From positions 1-64,000 of the forward strand of contig CACZBW010000009.1 of assembly GCA_902779575.1 (NCBI GenBank): a DNA stretch of 64,000 nucleotides. The letters are read 5' to 3'. Under the pieces are notes generated by a model. It worked only from the letters and a program-made list of their open reading frames with translations, was not told where the DNA came from and made no database searches. The stretch comes from an uncultured Lachnospiraceae bacterium. Its GTDB lineage: Bacteria > Bacillota > Clostridia > Lachnospirales > Lachnospiraceae. A program made the translations under genes and the position numbers. Shown in pieces: positions 52,727 to 60,750 of the stretch. Each line of letters starts with the position of its first letter. The first letter of the stretch is position 1.

Positions 52727-53851
52727 TCAGACTTCCTCTTCCATGCTCCGGCATTTTTCCAGAAGCTCTATGATCGGAAGATTCTGGGGACATGCCGCCT
52801 CGCACTGTCCGCACTGAATGCAGTCGCTTGCTTTTCCCTTTCCCTGGGTAACGATGCCGTATTCCCGGATGGTGCGGAATTCGGGGCTTCCCTTGCGGCG
52901 GTTGGCCACCGTGAAGATCTCCGGAATCGGGATCCCCATGGGGCATCCTTCCGTACAGTAATGGCATGCGGTACATGGGATGGATTTATCGCCGTTGAGG
53001 GCCTCCTGCGCCTGCCGGATCAGATCCAGCTCCGCATCCGAAAGAGGCTGGAATTCTTTCATGTAGCTTAGGTTGTCCTCCATCTGCGCCAGGTTGCTCA
53101 TACCGCTGAGGACCACGAGGATGTTATCCAGGCTTGCCGCGAAGCGTACCGCCCAGCTGGCATAGGAACGCCCGCTGCCTTCCGCGTCGAACACTGCTTT
53201 TACGGTCGGGATGGGATCCGCCAGGATGCCGCCCTTTATCGGCTCCATGACGGTTACGGGCTTACCGAATTCTTTGCAGATCTCCCAGTTTTTCCTGGAA
53301 GCGACGCCGGGATTTTCCCAGTCCGCATAGTTAAGCTGGAGCTGCACAAATTCCGCGTCAGGGTGTTTTGTGAGCAGCATTCTCAGAAGCTCCGGATCGG
53401 AATGGAAGGAGAAGCCCCAGTGCCGGATCAGACCTTTCTTTTTCAGCTCCGCCACATAATCCCAGATTCCGTATTCTTCATACATTTCATAGTTTCCGCG
53501 CTGGATGGCGTGAAGCAGATAGTAGTCGATATAGCTGACGCCGGTGCGCTCCAGGCTGGTATAGAACTGCTGCCGGGCGTCTTCTGCGTCCTTCGCCACG
53601 CGGACGTTGAGTTTGGTCGCGACAGTATAGCTGTCACGGGGATAGCGGTCGGCGACGGCCGCCTTGAAAGCAGCTTCGCTGGCTCCGTCATCGTAGACGT
53701 AGGCTGTGTCAAAGTAAGTGCCGCCCGCCGCGATGAACCGATCAGCCATCTGACATACCTGCGGAACATCGATGGAACCGTCGGGATTTTTCGGAAGACG
53801 CATGAGGCCGAAGCCTAATTTGAAAGTATCCTGTCCCAGATTATTGCCCAT
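52727..53851 (-). CDS. Aldo/keto reductase with C-terminal 4Fe-4S ferredoxin domain (second copy)
   Basis: The 374-residue protein has the same build as the one at 16002: an aldo/keto reductase barrel (GFGLMRLPKNPDG, TYFDTAYVYDDG, LLHAIQRGNYEMY) followed by iron-sulfur cysteines CTACHYCTEGC and CIQCGQCEAAC. It is distinctly diverged from that copy, so the two likely act on different substrates. ATG 53851 is chosen because AAGGAG lies just upstream; the frame is open 26 codons earlier. Its upstream region 53852-54130 holds no gene. Confidence 0.9.
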   Translation of the reverse strand: MGNNLGQDTFKLGFGLMRLPKNPDGSIDVPQVCQMADRFIAAGGTYFDTAYVYDDGASEAAFKAAVADRYPRDSYTVATKLNVRVAKDAEDARQQFYTSLERTGVSYIDYYLLHAIQRGNYEMYEEYGIWDYVAELKKKGLIRHWGFSFHSDPELLRMLLTKHPDAEFVQLQLNYADWENPGVASRKNWEICKEFGKPVTVMEPIKGGILADPIPTVKAVFDAEGSGRSYASWAVRFAASLDNILVVLSGMSNLAQMEDNLSYMKEFQPLSDAELDLIRQAQEALNGDKSIPCTACHYCTEGCPMGIPIPEIFTVANRRKGSPEFRTIREYGIVTQGKGKASDCIQCGQCEAACPQNLPIIELLEKCRSMEEEV

Positions 53852-54131
53852 TGAAACTCCTTTCTCTCTGAAAACCTGTATGCCGTCCGGATTCCCCAAA
53901 TTTCCGCCTGACCAGTCATTTTTATTCATCGGATCATAAAACCATGGTGTAATTGGAAGACTGTCCGGAACTGCCGAGGGGGTTTTGAAAAAAAATGACA
54001 GGACGCAGATGATGCAGTATCATCCGTCAGCACTGTCAGCGTGGATCTGTATAAAAGTATAAACATTGCAGGCTAAAATGTAAAGGAAGGGAAAAATTAT
54101 TTCGTATTCCGGGCCTTTCCCCAAAAATCTG

Positions 54132-54160
54132 TTGACAAATGTTCGGATTCGGAGTACCAT
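54132..54160 (+). promoter_or_regulatory. Promoter of the amino-acid ABC transporter operon
   Basis: A perfect TTGACA at 54132-54137 and TACCAT at 54155-54160 are spaced 17 bases apart. The leader from here to the start at 54338 is about 170 bases and contains a terminator hairpin. Confidence 0.75.
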
Positions 54161-54227
54161 ACCCACTGTAAAGAGCAGGGGAAATCCGGAATCAAAAAAC
54201 AGAATTACATTCTTCTGCTTGTATTGC

Positions 54228-54259
54228 AGAGAGGTATTTCGAAACCTCTCTCTTTTTTT
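54228..54259 (+). terminator. Attenuator hairpin in the leader of the amino-acid ABC operon
   Basis: AGAGAGGT at 54228-54235 pairs with ACCTCTCT at 54244-54251, followed by CTTTTTTT. It lies between the promoter and the first gene, so most transcripts should stop here unless read-through is induced. A smaller alternative hairpin (CAGAA with TTCTG, near 54200-54217) lies just before it. I find no T-box or SAM riboswitch signature. Confidence 0.8.
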
Positions 54260-54337
54260 ACCTGTTTTGAGAAAAACGAAGTGCAGCGAGAGCCCCCGCG
54301 GTGCGGGGCAGTGAACGAAAAGGAGGATTTCGGCAGG

Positions 54338-55189
54338 ATGAGAAACAAGATGATCCGGAAAGTACTGGTGCTGGCAGCCGCTGCCGCTTTGATTACCGTT
54401 CCGGTTTTTGCTTCGGCTGAGACCGAGACAGAAGCAGAACTGCAGGATGTGATCGGCTCGCTCGGTGAAATCCCGGAGACAGATCTGCTCCATGATATCC
54501 TGGAACGGGGATATCTGATCGTCGGGACGGAAGGAACCTATGCGCCGAACACCTATCATAATGAGGACGACGAACTGGTCGGCTTCGATGTTGAGGTCGC
54601 GGGTCTGGTCGCGAAATATCTCGGCGTTGACGTGAAATATCTGGAGACAGAATGGGCTTCCATTTTTGCGGCCCTTGACGCCGGACAGATCGATCTCATC
54701 GTCAATGAGGTGGGATATACGGAAGAGCGTGCGGAGAAATATGATTTTTCCGAGCCCTATGCCTTTGTGAAGGCCGCGATCCTGACCAGGGCTGACGATG
54801 ATTCCATCAGCAGCTTTGAGGATCTGGAGGGCAGAATCGTGGCGAATGAGTCCACCAGCCTCTGGGGCGAGAGAGCGCTTTCCTACGGCGCCAATCTGGA
54901 TCCGGTCAACGCCATGGCCCAGTCCATTTCCGAGGTCCTTTTTGAGAGAGCGGACGCGACCCTGAACGCAGAGACGGCGTTTGCCGACTATATCAGCAAG
55001 CATCCTGAGGATAATGTGAAGATCGCCGCTCTGAGTGATGACGCGGTTTCCGTATCTTATATCCCCATGGTAAAGGGAAATGAAAAGCTGATGGAAGCTG
55101 TCAATGCCGCCCTGGACTGCGCACGCAAGTCCGGAGAACTGTCGGAAGTATCCGAGAAGTATTTCCATGTGGATGTAACTGAAGAATAA
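54338..55189 (+). CDS. Amino-acid ABC transporter substrate-binding protein (family 3)
   Basis: The 283-residue binding protein has a Sec signal peptide (VFASA/ET) without a lipobox and a family-3 binding fold: LIVGTEGTYAPNTYHNED, VGFDVEVAGLVAKYLG, WASIFAALDAGQIDLIVNEV and ERAEKYDFSEPY. It delivers a polar amino acid, possibly cystine or a related compound, to the permease. ATG 54338 follows AGGAGG (11 bases) with GGCAGG closer; ATG 54350 is possible. Next come a stable hairpin and the permease and ATPase genes, then luxS, which hints at sulfur amino-acid metabolism. Confidence 0.9.
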   Translation: MRNKMIRKVLVLAAAAALITVPVFASAETETEAELQDVIGSLGEIPETDLLHDILERGYLIVGTEGTYAPNTYHNEDDELVGFDVEVAGLVAKYLGVDVKYLETEWASIFAALDAGQIDLIVNEVGYTEERAEKYDFSEPYAFVKAAILTRADDDSISSFEDLEGRIVANESTSLWGERALSYGANLDPVNAMAQSISEVLFERADATLNAETAFADYISKHPEDNVKIAALSDDAVSVSYIPMVKGNEKLMEAVNAALDCARKSGELSEVSEKYFHVDVTEE

Positions 55190-55222
55190 GATGCGGCAAA
55201 AGAATTAGAAAAGTGTTACAGT

Positions 55223-55250
55223 ATACAGCGGGGAGAGATCCCCGCTGTAT
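55223..55250 (+). other. Perfect 12-bp hairpin with a GAGA tetraloop after the binding protein gene
   Basis: ATACAGCGGGGA at 55223-55234 pairs exactly with TCCCCGCTGTAT at 55239-55250 around the GNRA loop GAGA. No T run follows. It likely stabilises the binding-protein message and reduces the downstream genes. Confidence 0.85.
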
Positions 55251-55341
55251 ATGTGCGCTGAAAGAAGAAAAATGGCTGCCGCGGCTGCATCCGCTGCAGC
55301 TTATGGCGGAAAACCATTTCAGGATCTGACCGGAGGGGAAT

Positions 55342-56004
55342 GTGAACGAGAGAATACTTCAGGAACTGTCCGACTCTTTTGTAAAACTTCTGATACCCGG
55401 GATCCGGGTTACCATTCCTCTGACCGCAATCTCTTTTTCCCTGGGGCTGATACTGGCTCTGACGGTGGCTTTGATTGAGATTGCACGGATTCCCGTTCTC
55501 AACCAGGCTGTAAGATGCTATGTCTGGATTATCCGGACGACGCCCATGATCGTCCAGCTGTTCGTGGTTTATTACGGCCTTCCGAATGTGGGAATCAAGC
55601 TTGACGCATTTCCGAGCGCAATTCTTGTTTTCACACTGAGTGTGGGAGCCTACTGCTCCGAGACCATCCGGGCTGCGATTCTGTCCGTGTCGTCGGGACA
55701 GATGGAGGCCGCGTACTGCGTGGGAATGAATTATCTTCAGGCCATGTGGCATATCGTGCTTCCGCAGGCCTTCCGCACGGCGTTTCCGCCGCTGTCCAAT
55801 TCCCTGATCGGACTGGTTAAGGATACTTCCCTTGCCTACAGTGTGGCGATCGTGGAAATTCTGGCGACCGCCCAGAGGATAGCGGCCAGGACCTATGACT
55901 ATTTCTGGCTCTACTGCGAGGCGGGGCTGATCTACATGATCATCTGCACGATCCTGACTTTTGCGCAGAGGAAGATTGAGAAGAAGCTGGAAAGGACCGG
56001 GTGA
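55342..56004 (+). CDS. Amino-acid ABC transporter permease
   Basis: The 220-residue His/Glu/Gln/Arg-type permease has about five hydrophobic segments, [17 protein letters not shown], and the EAA-type loop [17 protein letters not shown]. The start is GTG 55342 after GGAGGGG. Its TGA overlaps the ATPase GTG start by four bases (GTGA at 56001-56004), a coupled arrangement. It would be a homodimer. Confidence 0.92.
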   Translation: MNERILQELSDSFVKLLIPGIRVTIPLTAISFSLGLILALTVALIEIARIPVLNQAVRCYVWIIRTTPMIVQLFVVYYGLPNVGIKLDAFPSAILVFTLSVGAYCSETIRAAILSVSSGQMEAAYCVGMNYLQAMWHIVLPQAFRTAFPPLSNSLIGLVKDTSLAYSVAIVEILATAQRIAARTYDYFWLYCEAGLIYMIICTILTFAQRKIEKKLERTG

Positions 56005-56759
56005 GAGGCATGCTGCAGGCTACAAATATCAAAAAACGCTTCGGGGACAATGAGGTGCTGAAAGGGATCAGCCTGACGGTCCGGACGGGGGACGTAGTGT
56101 CGATCGTGGGCCCCAGCGGTTCGGGAAAGACGACGCTGCTGCGCTGCATGAATTTCCTCGAGATGGCGGATGAGGGGGAGCTGAATCTGGACGACAAACT
56201 ATATGACGTCAGGAAGGTCCGCAAAAACGAGATCCGCGAATACCGGAAAAAGACAGGTTTCGTCTTTCAGAACTATAATCTCTTTGCCAATAAGACGGCG
56301 CTCGGAAATGTGACCGCGGGCCTGACGATTGTGCGGAAAGTCCCGGCGAAGCAGGCGGAAGAGATCGCGGCGGACGCGCTGACCAGGGTCGGTCTGCAGG
56401 ACAAGATGTCCTTCTATCCCTCGCAGCTGTCCGGAGGGCAGCAGCAGAGAGTGTCAATCGCCCGCGCGATTGCGGCGGACCCCAGCGTCGTGTTCTTTGA
56501 CGAGCCGACGTCCGCGCTGGACCCGGAGCTTACGAAGGAAGTCCTCTCTGTCATGAAAAAGCTCGCGGACGAAGGAACCACCATGGTGGTTGTCACGCAT
56601 GAGATGCAGTTTGCGAGAAATGTCTCGGACAGGGTAATCTTTATGGAGGACGGGACGGTTCTGGAGGAAGCTGCCGCGGAGGAATTCTTCCGCAATCCGC
56701 AGTCTGAGAGGTCCGTCCGCTTTCTGGAGTCCTTCTCGGTCGGGGCGGAGCCGGGCTGA
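56001..56759 (+). CDS. Amino-acid ABC transporter ATPase
   Basis: The 252-residue ATPase has Walker [11 protein letters not shown]-loop [11 protein letters not shown], signature LSGGQQQRV and Walker [13 protein letters not shown], and belongs to the polar amino-acid uptake (GlnQ/TcyC) class. The GTG start at 56001 overlaps the permease stop and has AAGGA upstream; ATG 56010 is the alternative. It ends the three-gene importer operon; luxS follows 132 bases later. Confidence 0.93.
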   Translation: MRGMLQATNIKKRFGDNEVLKGISLTVRTGDVVSIVGPSGSGKTTLLRCMNFLEMADEGELNLDDKLYDVRKVRKNEIREYRKKTGFVFQNYNLFANKTALGNVTAGLTIVRKVPAKQAEEIAADALTRVGLQDKMSFYPSQLSGGQQQRVSIARAIAADPSVVFFDEPTSALDPELTKEVLSVMKKLADEGTTMVVVTHEMQFARNVSDRVIFMEDGTVLEEAAAEEFFRNPQSERSVRFLESFSVGAEPG

Positions 56760-56891
56760 GAGGGATCTGCATGGCAGAACCGGAAAGAAGCTGAGAAGCT
56801 CCGCGGACAGTCATACAGGGATAAACGGAGATCCGGAAGATAAGCAGGTGATGCTTCCGGATATCATAGTACCGGCAGGAATAAGGAGAAA

Positions 56892-57365
56892 ATGGGTATG
56901 GAGAGAATAGCGAGTTTTACCGTTGATCACACGAAACTGAAAAGAGGCGTATATCTGTCCAGGCAGGACGGCGACGTGATGACCTGGGACGTGAGGATGA
57001 AGGAGCCGAACAAGGGCGACTATCTGTCAACCGGAGCGCTTCACACCATAGAGCATCTCTTCGCGACATACGCCAGAAACTGCGCTTATAAGGACGGCGT
57101 CATCTATGTCGGACCGATGGGATGCAGAACCGGCTTTTATTTCCTGACCAGGGGACTGACCGACGCTGAGGTTCTCGACTGTCTCGTACAGTCCTTTGAT
57201 TTTATGGCGTCTTTCGACGGGGCGATTCCGGGGGCGAGCGCGGAAGAGTGCGGCAACTATCTGGATCAGGACCTGAAGGGCTGCAATGCGGAAGCGGCGG
57301 CGTATCTGAAGGTACTCAGGGGACTGACCGCGGCGGATATGAGATACAGCTATTATCTGGAATGA
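56892..57365 (+). CDS. luxS: S-ribosylhomocysteine lyase LuxS
   Basis: LuxS splits S-ribosylhomocysteine to homocysteine and DPD, the precursor of autoinducer-2, in the activated methyl cycle. The 157-residue protein has the metal motif HTIEH (His51, His55, with Glu54), the catalytic Cys78 in GPMGCRTGFY and the third metal ligand Cys120 in AEECGNY. AAGGAG lies before ATG 56892; ATG 56898 gives better spacing. The partner nucleosidase gene is not in the window. It follows an amino-acid importer that may serve sulfur amino acids. Confidence 0.97.
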   Translation: MGMERIASFTVDHTKLKRGVYLSRQDGDVMTWDVRMKEPNKGDYLSTGALHTIEHLFATYARNCAYKDGVIYVGPMGCRTGFYFLTRGLTDAEVLDCLVQSFDFMASFDGAIPGASAEECGNYLDQDLKGCNAEAAAYLKVLRGLTAADMRYSYYLE

Positions 57366-57507
57366 GGCGCTGTGGATTAAGGCAGATAAAAAATGAGATT
57401 CCGGCTCGCTGTATGATTGGAGCGGGGTTTGCAGTCTGCGCGTATGAAAGCTGTATACATCAGCAGGAAATCTGCACGACGGGAACAGAATCTGACAGAA
57501 ATAAAAG

Positions 57508-57547
57508 AGCGGAAGCATCTGCCAGCTGATGGTCAGACGCTTCCGCT
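57508..57547 (-). terminator. Terminator of mgtE, convergent with luxS
   Basis: AGCGGAAGCATCTG at 57508-57521 pairs with CAGACGCTTCCGCT at 57534-57547 with one mismatch. On the minus strand it runs into CTTTTATTT-like U-rich sequence. It may also serve luxS in the other direction, though less well. Confidence 0.8.
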
Positions 57548-57555
57548 TATCTGTC

Positions 57556-58977
57556 TCAGGCGCCGAAATGCATTACGTTCAGAAGCAGCAGCCAGCTCAG
57601 GCCATAATAAGCGATTACGGCGACAAGGTCATTTACCGTCGTGATCAGCGGCCCTGAGGCAACGGCAGGATCTACTTTGATCTTCTCGAAAAAGAGAGGA
57701 ATCAGTGTCCCCACCGCGCTGGAGATGAGCATCGCCAGCACCAGGGAAATGCCGATGCAGCCGGATACCGCAAATGAGAACAGCGGCGGCTGTCCCTTGA
57801 GCAGCAGAATATACAGTCCTACCAGCAGGAAGGAGATTCCGCCGAGAATGAGCCCGTTGCAGAAGCCCACGCGCATTTCTTTCCAGACCAGACGGCCCTT
57901 CTGGGCGATGGTGAGATTTTCATCTGTCAGGACACGGATCGTCACGGCGAGGGACTGCGTGCCGACGTTGCCTGCCATATCCAGAATCAGGGACTGGAAG
58001 GCCATGATCAGCGTCAGCTGTGCCACGACTCTTTCAAATGCGCCTACTACCGTGGACACCACAATCCCGAGTCCCAGCAGGATCAGCAGCCAGGGCATGC
58101 GCTTTTTCATGCTTTCCGGGAGGGTTTCGTTGAGGTCCTCCTCCGCGGTCAGACCGGCAAGCCTTGCATAGTCCTCGCTCATCTCGTCGTCAACTGTTTC
58201 GATCAGGCTCTGGGCGGTGATTACGCCGAGAAGTTTATTCGTTTCGTCCAGAACGGGGATGCTGTTCTCGGAGTAATCCTTCAGCCGCTCGATACAGTCC
58301 GATATCTGTTCATTGGCGTAAACGTATGGGAAGGAAGACGCAATAATCTCGTCCAGAGGCGTCTCCTTCCGGGCGGTGATCAGATCCTTCAGATCCACTG
58401 CGCCGCAGTAGATATCCTGTTCATCTGTGACGAAAAGTGTGGCGATGTTGTCGTTCTCCTCCGCCTGCCGCACCAGCTCGCTCATGGCCTGCTTGATCGT
58501 CATATTTTCCCGGATGACGATGAAGTTGGTGGTCATGCGGCTGCCAATCTCATCCTCATCAAAAGAGGCGATCATACGGATCTCCCGGCGCAGATCATCC
58601 GAGAGCAGATCCACGATCAGCGCCCGCTTTTCACGGTCCACGCAGCGCAGAATCTCCACGGCGGTGTCCGTATCAAGTCCGGAGAGGACTGCCGCCGATT
58701 TTTTCAGGTCCATCTCGCCGAAGTAACTGCCCGCCTCATCGCTCTCCAGATATTCAAATACATCTGAAAGGAGTTCTGCCGGGCAGACGCGCCAGAGTTT
58801 GATCCGTTCCGCTTCTGACAGCTGGCTGAGGACGCCGGCAATGTCGCTGCCGTGATAATCCTCCAGCTTCCGCATGATGGCTTTCGGCGAGCCGCCGCTG
58901 CGCAGAATGGAGAGAATTTCCTCCGTATAATCCGGCCTGATTCCGGGTGTGTTTGTCTGAATGTCTTTGATTCCCAT
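57556..58977 (-). CDS. mgtE: MgtE-type magnesium channel/transporter
   Basis: MgtE is a homodimeric Mg2+ channel gated by its own cytosolic magnesium sensor. The 473-residue protein has the N-terminal helical domain (about 15-140), two CBS domains (about 145-265; MTTNFIVIRENMTIKQAM and FPYVYANEQISD), and five membrane helices at the end with the pore region GNVGTQSLAVTIR and LISSAVGTLIPLFFEKIKVDPAVASGP. ATG 58977 follows GGAGG; the longer frame runs through the regulatory leader and is not coding. The gene has its own promoter (59207-59235), a leader of about 220 bases with a terminator, and ends at 57508-57547. Confidence 0.95.
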   Translation of the reverse strand: MGIKDIQTNTPGIRPDYTEEILSILRSGGSPKAIMRKLEDYHGSDIAGVLSQLSEAERIKLWRVCPAELLSDVFEYLESDEAGSYFGEMDLKKSAAVLSGLDTDTAVEILRCVDREKRALIVDLLSDDLRREIRMIASFDEDEIGSRMTTNFIVIRENMTIKQAMSELVRQAEENDNIATLFVTDEQDIYCGAVDLKDLITARKETPLDEIIASSFPYVYANEQISDCIERLKDYSENSIPVLDETNKLLGVITAQSLIETVDDEMSEDYARLAGLTAEEDLNETLPESMKKRMPWLLILLGLGIVVSTVVGAFERVVAQLTLIMAFQSLILDMAGNVGTQSLAVTIRVLTDENLTIAQKGRLVWKEMRVGFCNGLILGGISFLLVGLYILLLKGQPPLFSFAVSGCIGISLVLAMLISSAVGTLIPLFFEKIKVDPAVASGPLITTVNDLVAVIAYYGLSWLLLLNVMHFGA

Positions 58978-59031
58978 GCTGAAACCTCCGCTGTTTCGTT
59001 TTTCGTTCGACACATGCGGGAAAATGGACAT

Positions 59032-59064
59032 AAAAAGTCCGTGTACACGCAGGCATACACGGAC
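59032..59064 (-). terminator. Regulatory terminator in the mgtE leader
   Basis: On the minus strand GTCCGTGTA pairs with TACACGGAC (plus 59037-59064), then TTTTTA. It lies between the mgtE promoter and the gene, so it must be conditional. CATCGTC, just before its left arm, is complementary to GACGATG within the leader, which could form an anti-terminator. Confidence 0.82.
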
Positions 59065-59200
59065 GGACGATGGCTTGTTCAGTGAAACGCAGGCGGCAAA
59101 AAGTGCCGGTCCGCGTTCCGTGCCGCGCATCGTCGGTCAGGTCCGCTTTGCCCGTAACTGTCACCGTTTGCCACTTGTTTCACCTCCTGTTTTCCGGAAT
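59065..59200 (-). promoter_or_regulatory. Structured leader of mgtE, candidate magnesium-responsive riboswitch
   Basis: About 135 bases of leader precede the terminator. Read on the minus strand it starts near GGAGGTGAAACAAGTGG and contains GGTGACAGTTACGGGCAAAG and GCGGACCTGACCGACGATG, then closes with GCGTTTCACTG. GTGAAAC near the 5' end can pair with GTTTCAC near the 3' end, as in the outer helix of an aptamer. I compared it by memory with the M-box consensus (GGTGAGGCTCC start) and it does not fit. Which ligand it senses is unknown; Mg2+ is the natural guess from the gene. Confidence 0.55.
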
Positions 59201-59206
59201 ATCCAC

Positions 59207-59235
59207 ATTCTATCACGCAGACGGCGGGAAAGCAA
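59207..59235 (-). promoter_or_regulatory. Promoter of mgtE
   Basis: On the minus strand TTGCTT (59235-59230) and TAGAAT (59212-59207) are spaced 17 bases apart, with a TG extension (TGATAGAAT). The start of transcription is expected near 59200. Confidence 0.7.
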
Positions 59236-59272
59236 CCGCGGCGGACACTGACACGCTGCCTTTCATCTGAAA

Positions 59273-59309
59273 AGGGCAGCTTTTCGTGTAGTTCACAAAA
59301 AGCTGCCCT
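59273..59309 (-). terminator. Terminator of the secreted transglutaminase-like gene
   Basis: AGGGCAGCTTTT pairs with AAAAAGCTGCCCT around a loop of about 12 bases; on the minus strand it ends in a short T run. It separates that gene from the mgtE promoter. Confidence 0.75.
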
Positions 59310-59360
59310 CCGTACAGAGCATATTATATTTGGAAAAAATGTCTGATCAGAAATTACCAA

Positions 59361-60368
59361 TCAGAAGCTGAGCGTCTCGGTGCATACATGGGCCGGCGAG
59401 ACCGGATAGTGGATCCCGTGATTCAGGCTGAAACTGGTATCCCCGTTAAAGCCGTGGGTCGAATTGGAGGCGAGCAGCCATTTGTGGCTCCGGTTCGTGT
59501 CATAACCCTGGACGTCCACATTGTACCAGGTGCCGTCAATCTCCACCTGATTCCAGTAGTGGCTCTTGCTGCCGCCGTTCTTGACGATGATCGTCTCGAT
59601 CCCGACCGCGTCGGCCAGGAGCTTGAAGGCGGTGGAGTAACACCAGCAGTCGCCGACTCCCTCGTCGATCACGCGGAAGAAATTCCCCTGACCGGGACCG
59701 TAGGTAGCGCGGTCGGCGATATATTCGGCAAAGTAAACGACCAGTTCTTCCTCGCTCATGGACGGTGAGACGCCTGCCAGGGCATTGGCGCGGAAATCCG
59801 CCCTCTTTTTCCAGACAGATGACTGAGACACTTCCAGATCACAGCTGATGGTAAGCCCGTCCGGGTCGGTACCGATGACCGTCAGTGTTCCGCCGGAAGG
59901 CCAGACCGTGAGCTTCAGCCTTTTGCTGGTCTTATAATCCGAGCTGAGGATATGGGCGTCTTCAGCCGCGGTTCCGGAGAAAGTCCAGGTCCAGTCGTGG
60001 CTTGCCGCTTTTTTGTTCAGCTTGAGAACGACGGCCTGTCCGGTCTGTACACTGCTTCCGGAAGCGGGCTTGATCTTTCCGGCATTTGCAGATGAGACCG
60101 GATTAGAAGAAGCCTGACTGGCAGAAGTCTGACCGGAAGCGGTCTGACCGGAAGAAGCCTGGCCGGAAGCGGCCGGATCAGAAGACACCTGATTTTTCAG
60201 GTCGGCCGGTTCATCCATATCGCCGGAAAGATCTATGACTCCGGAAGAGCTTTTCCCTGAGGAAAGGTCCGGATCGGCTTCCGCCGCGGGGACTGCTGAA
60301 GGGCCATGTACCGCCAGAAACAGGGACATGGCCAGTAAAATGCCTGCTTTACGGATCATTGATTTCAT
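59361..60368 (-). CDS. Secreted transglutaminase-like protein
   Basis: The 335-residue protein has a Sec signal peptide (SAVPAAEA) and a low-complexity Ser/Gly/Gln stretch (about 65-95, repeated ASGQ units), a small beta domain (about 105-180), and a C-terminal transglutaminase-like core with GVGDCWCYSTAFKLLAD (Cys241 or Cys243), His270 in SKSHYWNQVEID and Asp285 in YNVDVQGYD. AGGAGG lies before ATG 60368. It resembles the lipoprotein at 46935 only in the catalytic core. It probably acts on cell-wall or surface proteins; the substrate is not known. Confidence 0.82.
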   Translation of the reverse strand: MKSMIRKAGILLAMSLFLAVHGPSAVPAAEADPDLSSGKSSSGVIDLSGDMDEPADLKNQVSSDPAASGQASSGQTASGQTSASQASSNPVSSANAGKIKPASGSSVQTGQAVVLKLNKKAASHDWTWTFSGTAAEDAHILSSDYKTSKRLKLTVWPSGGTLTVIGTDPDGLTISCDLEVSQSSVWKKRADFRANALAGVSPSMSEEELVVYFAEYIADRATYGPGQGNFFRVIDEGVGDCWCYSTAFKLLADAVGIETIIVKNGGSKSHYWNQVEIDGTWYNVDVQGYDTNRSHKWLLASNSTHGFNGDTSFSLNHGIHYPVSPAHVCTETLSF

Positions 60369-60578
60369 AAAAACCTCCTGAATTCTTCCGTGAGGAGAAA
60401 ATAACATACTTTTCGATAATTAACACAACTGTAACACATTCGTAATGAAAAAGCAACGGCAGTTTCCGAAGGGAACTGCGGCTTTCGACCCGGCGGCAGT
60501 TTAGAGCAGGAAACAGGCAGCTTTCTGGTCCCTGGCAGGGGTCTGTATGAACCGCTGACTGATCGGTCCCTGGGCCGA

Positions 60579-60624
60579 CGGCTGTCTTGACAGCCGGATA
60601 AGTGACCATTATAATAAGTGACCA
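60579..60624 (+). promoter_or_regulatory. Near-perfect promoter with operator-like repeats for the ABC-2 exporter
   Basis: TTGACA at 60587-60592, 17 bases, TATAAT at 60610-60615: both hexamers match the consensus. The -35 lies inside an 18-base perfect palindrome (CGGCTGTCTTGACAGCCG, 60579-60596). The -10 is flanked by two copies of ATAAGTGACCA (60598-60608 and 60614-60624). So strong a promoter with so many repeats is probably tightly repressed. No regulator gene is nearby. The rest of the 382-base gap 60369-60750 holds no supported gene; it includes GGTCCCTGG twice. Confidence 0.85.
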
Positions 60625-60750
60625 AACGTTCACATTACCTGGGCCGGCGGCGTATTGCGCTTTCTGCTGTGTAACTGTACGGGCGCCCGCCCGGAGGAGA
60701 ACAGTGCCGGAAGACAGAAAACGATGCCAGTTTATAAGGAGAAGGGAATC

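Noticed and set aside
54132-54314. Possible leader peptide with two Cys codons before the attenuator
   Set aside because: Its first start codon lies inside the -35 box, and there is no start codon with a ribosome binding site after the expected transcription start.
58978-59130. N-terminal extension of MgtE through the leader
   Set aside because: The extension is out of character for the family and overlaps a terminator hairpin; ATG 58977 has its own ribosome binding site.
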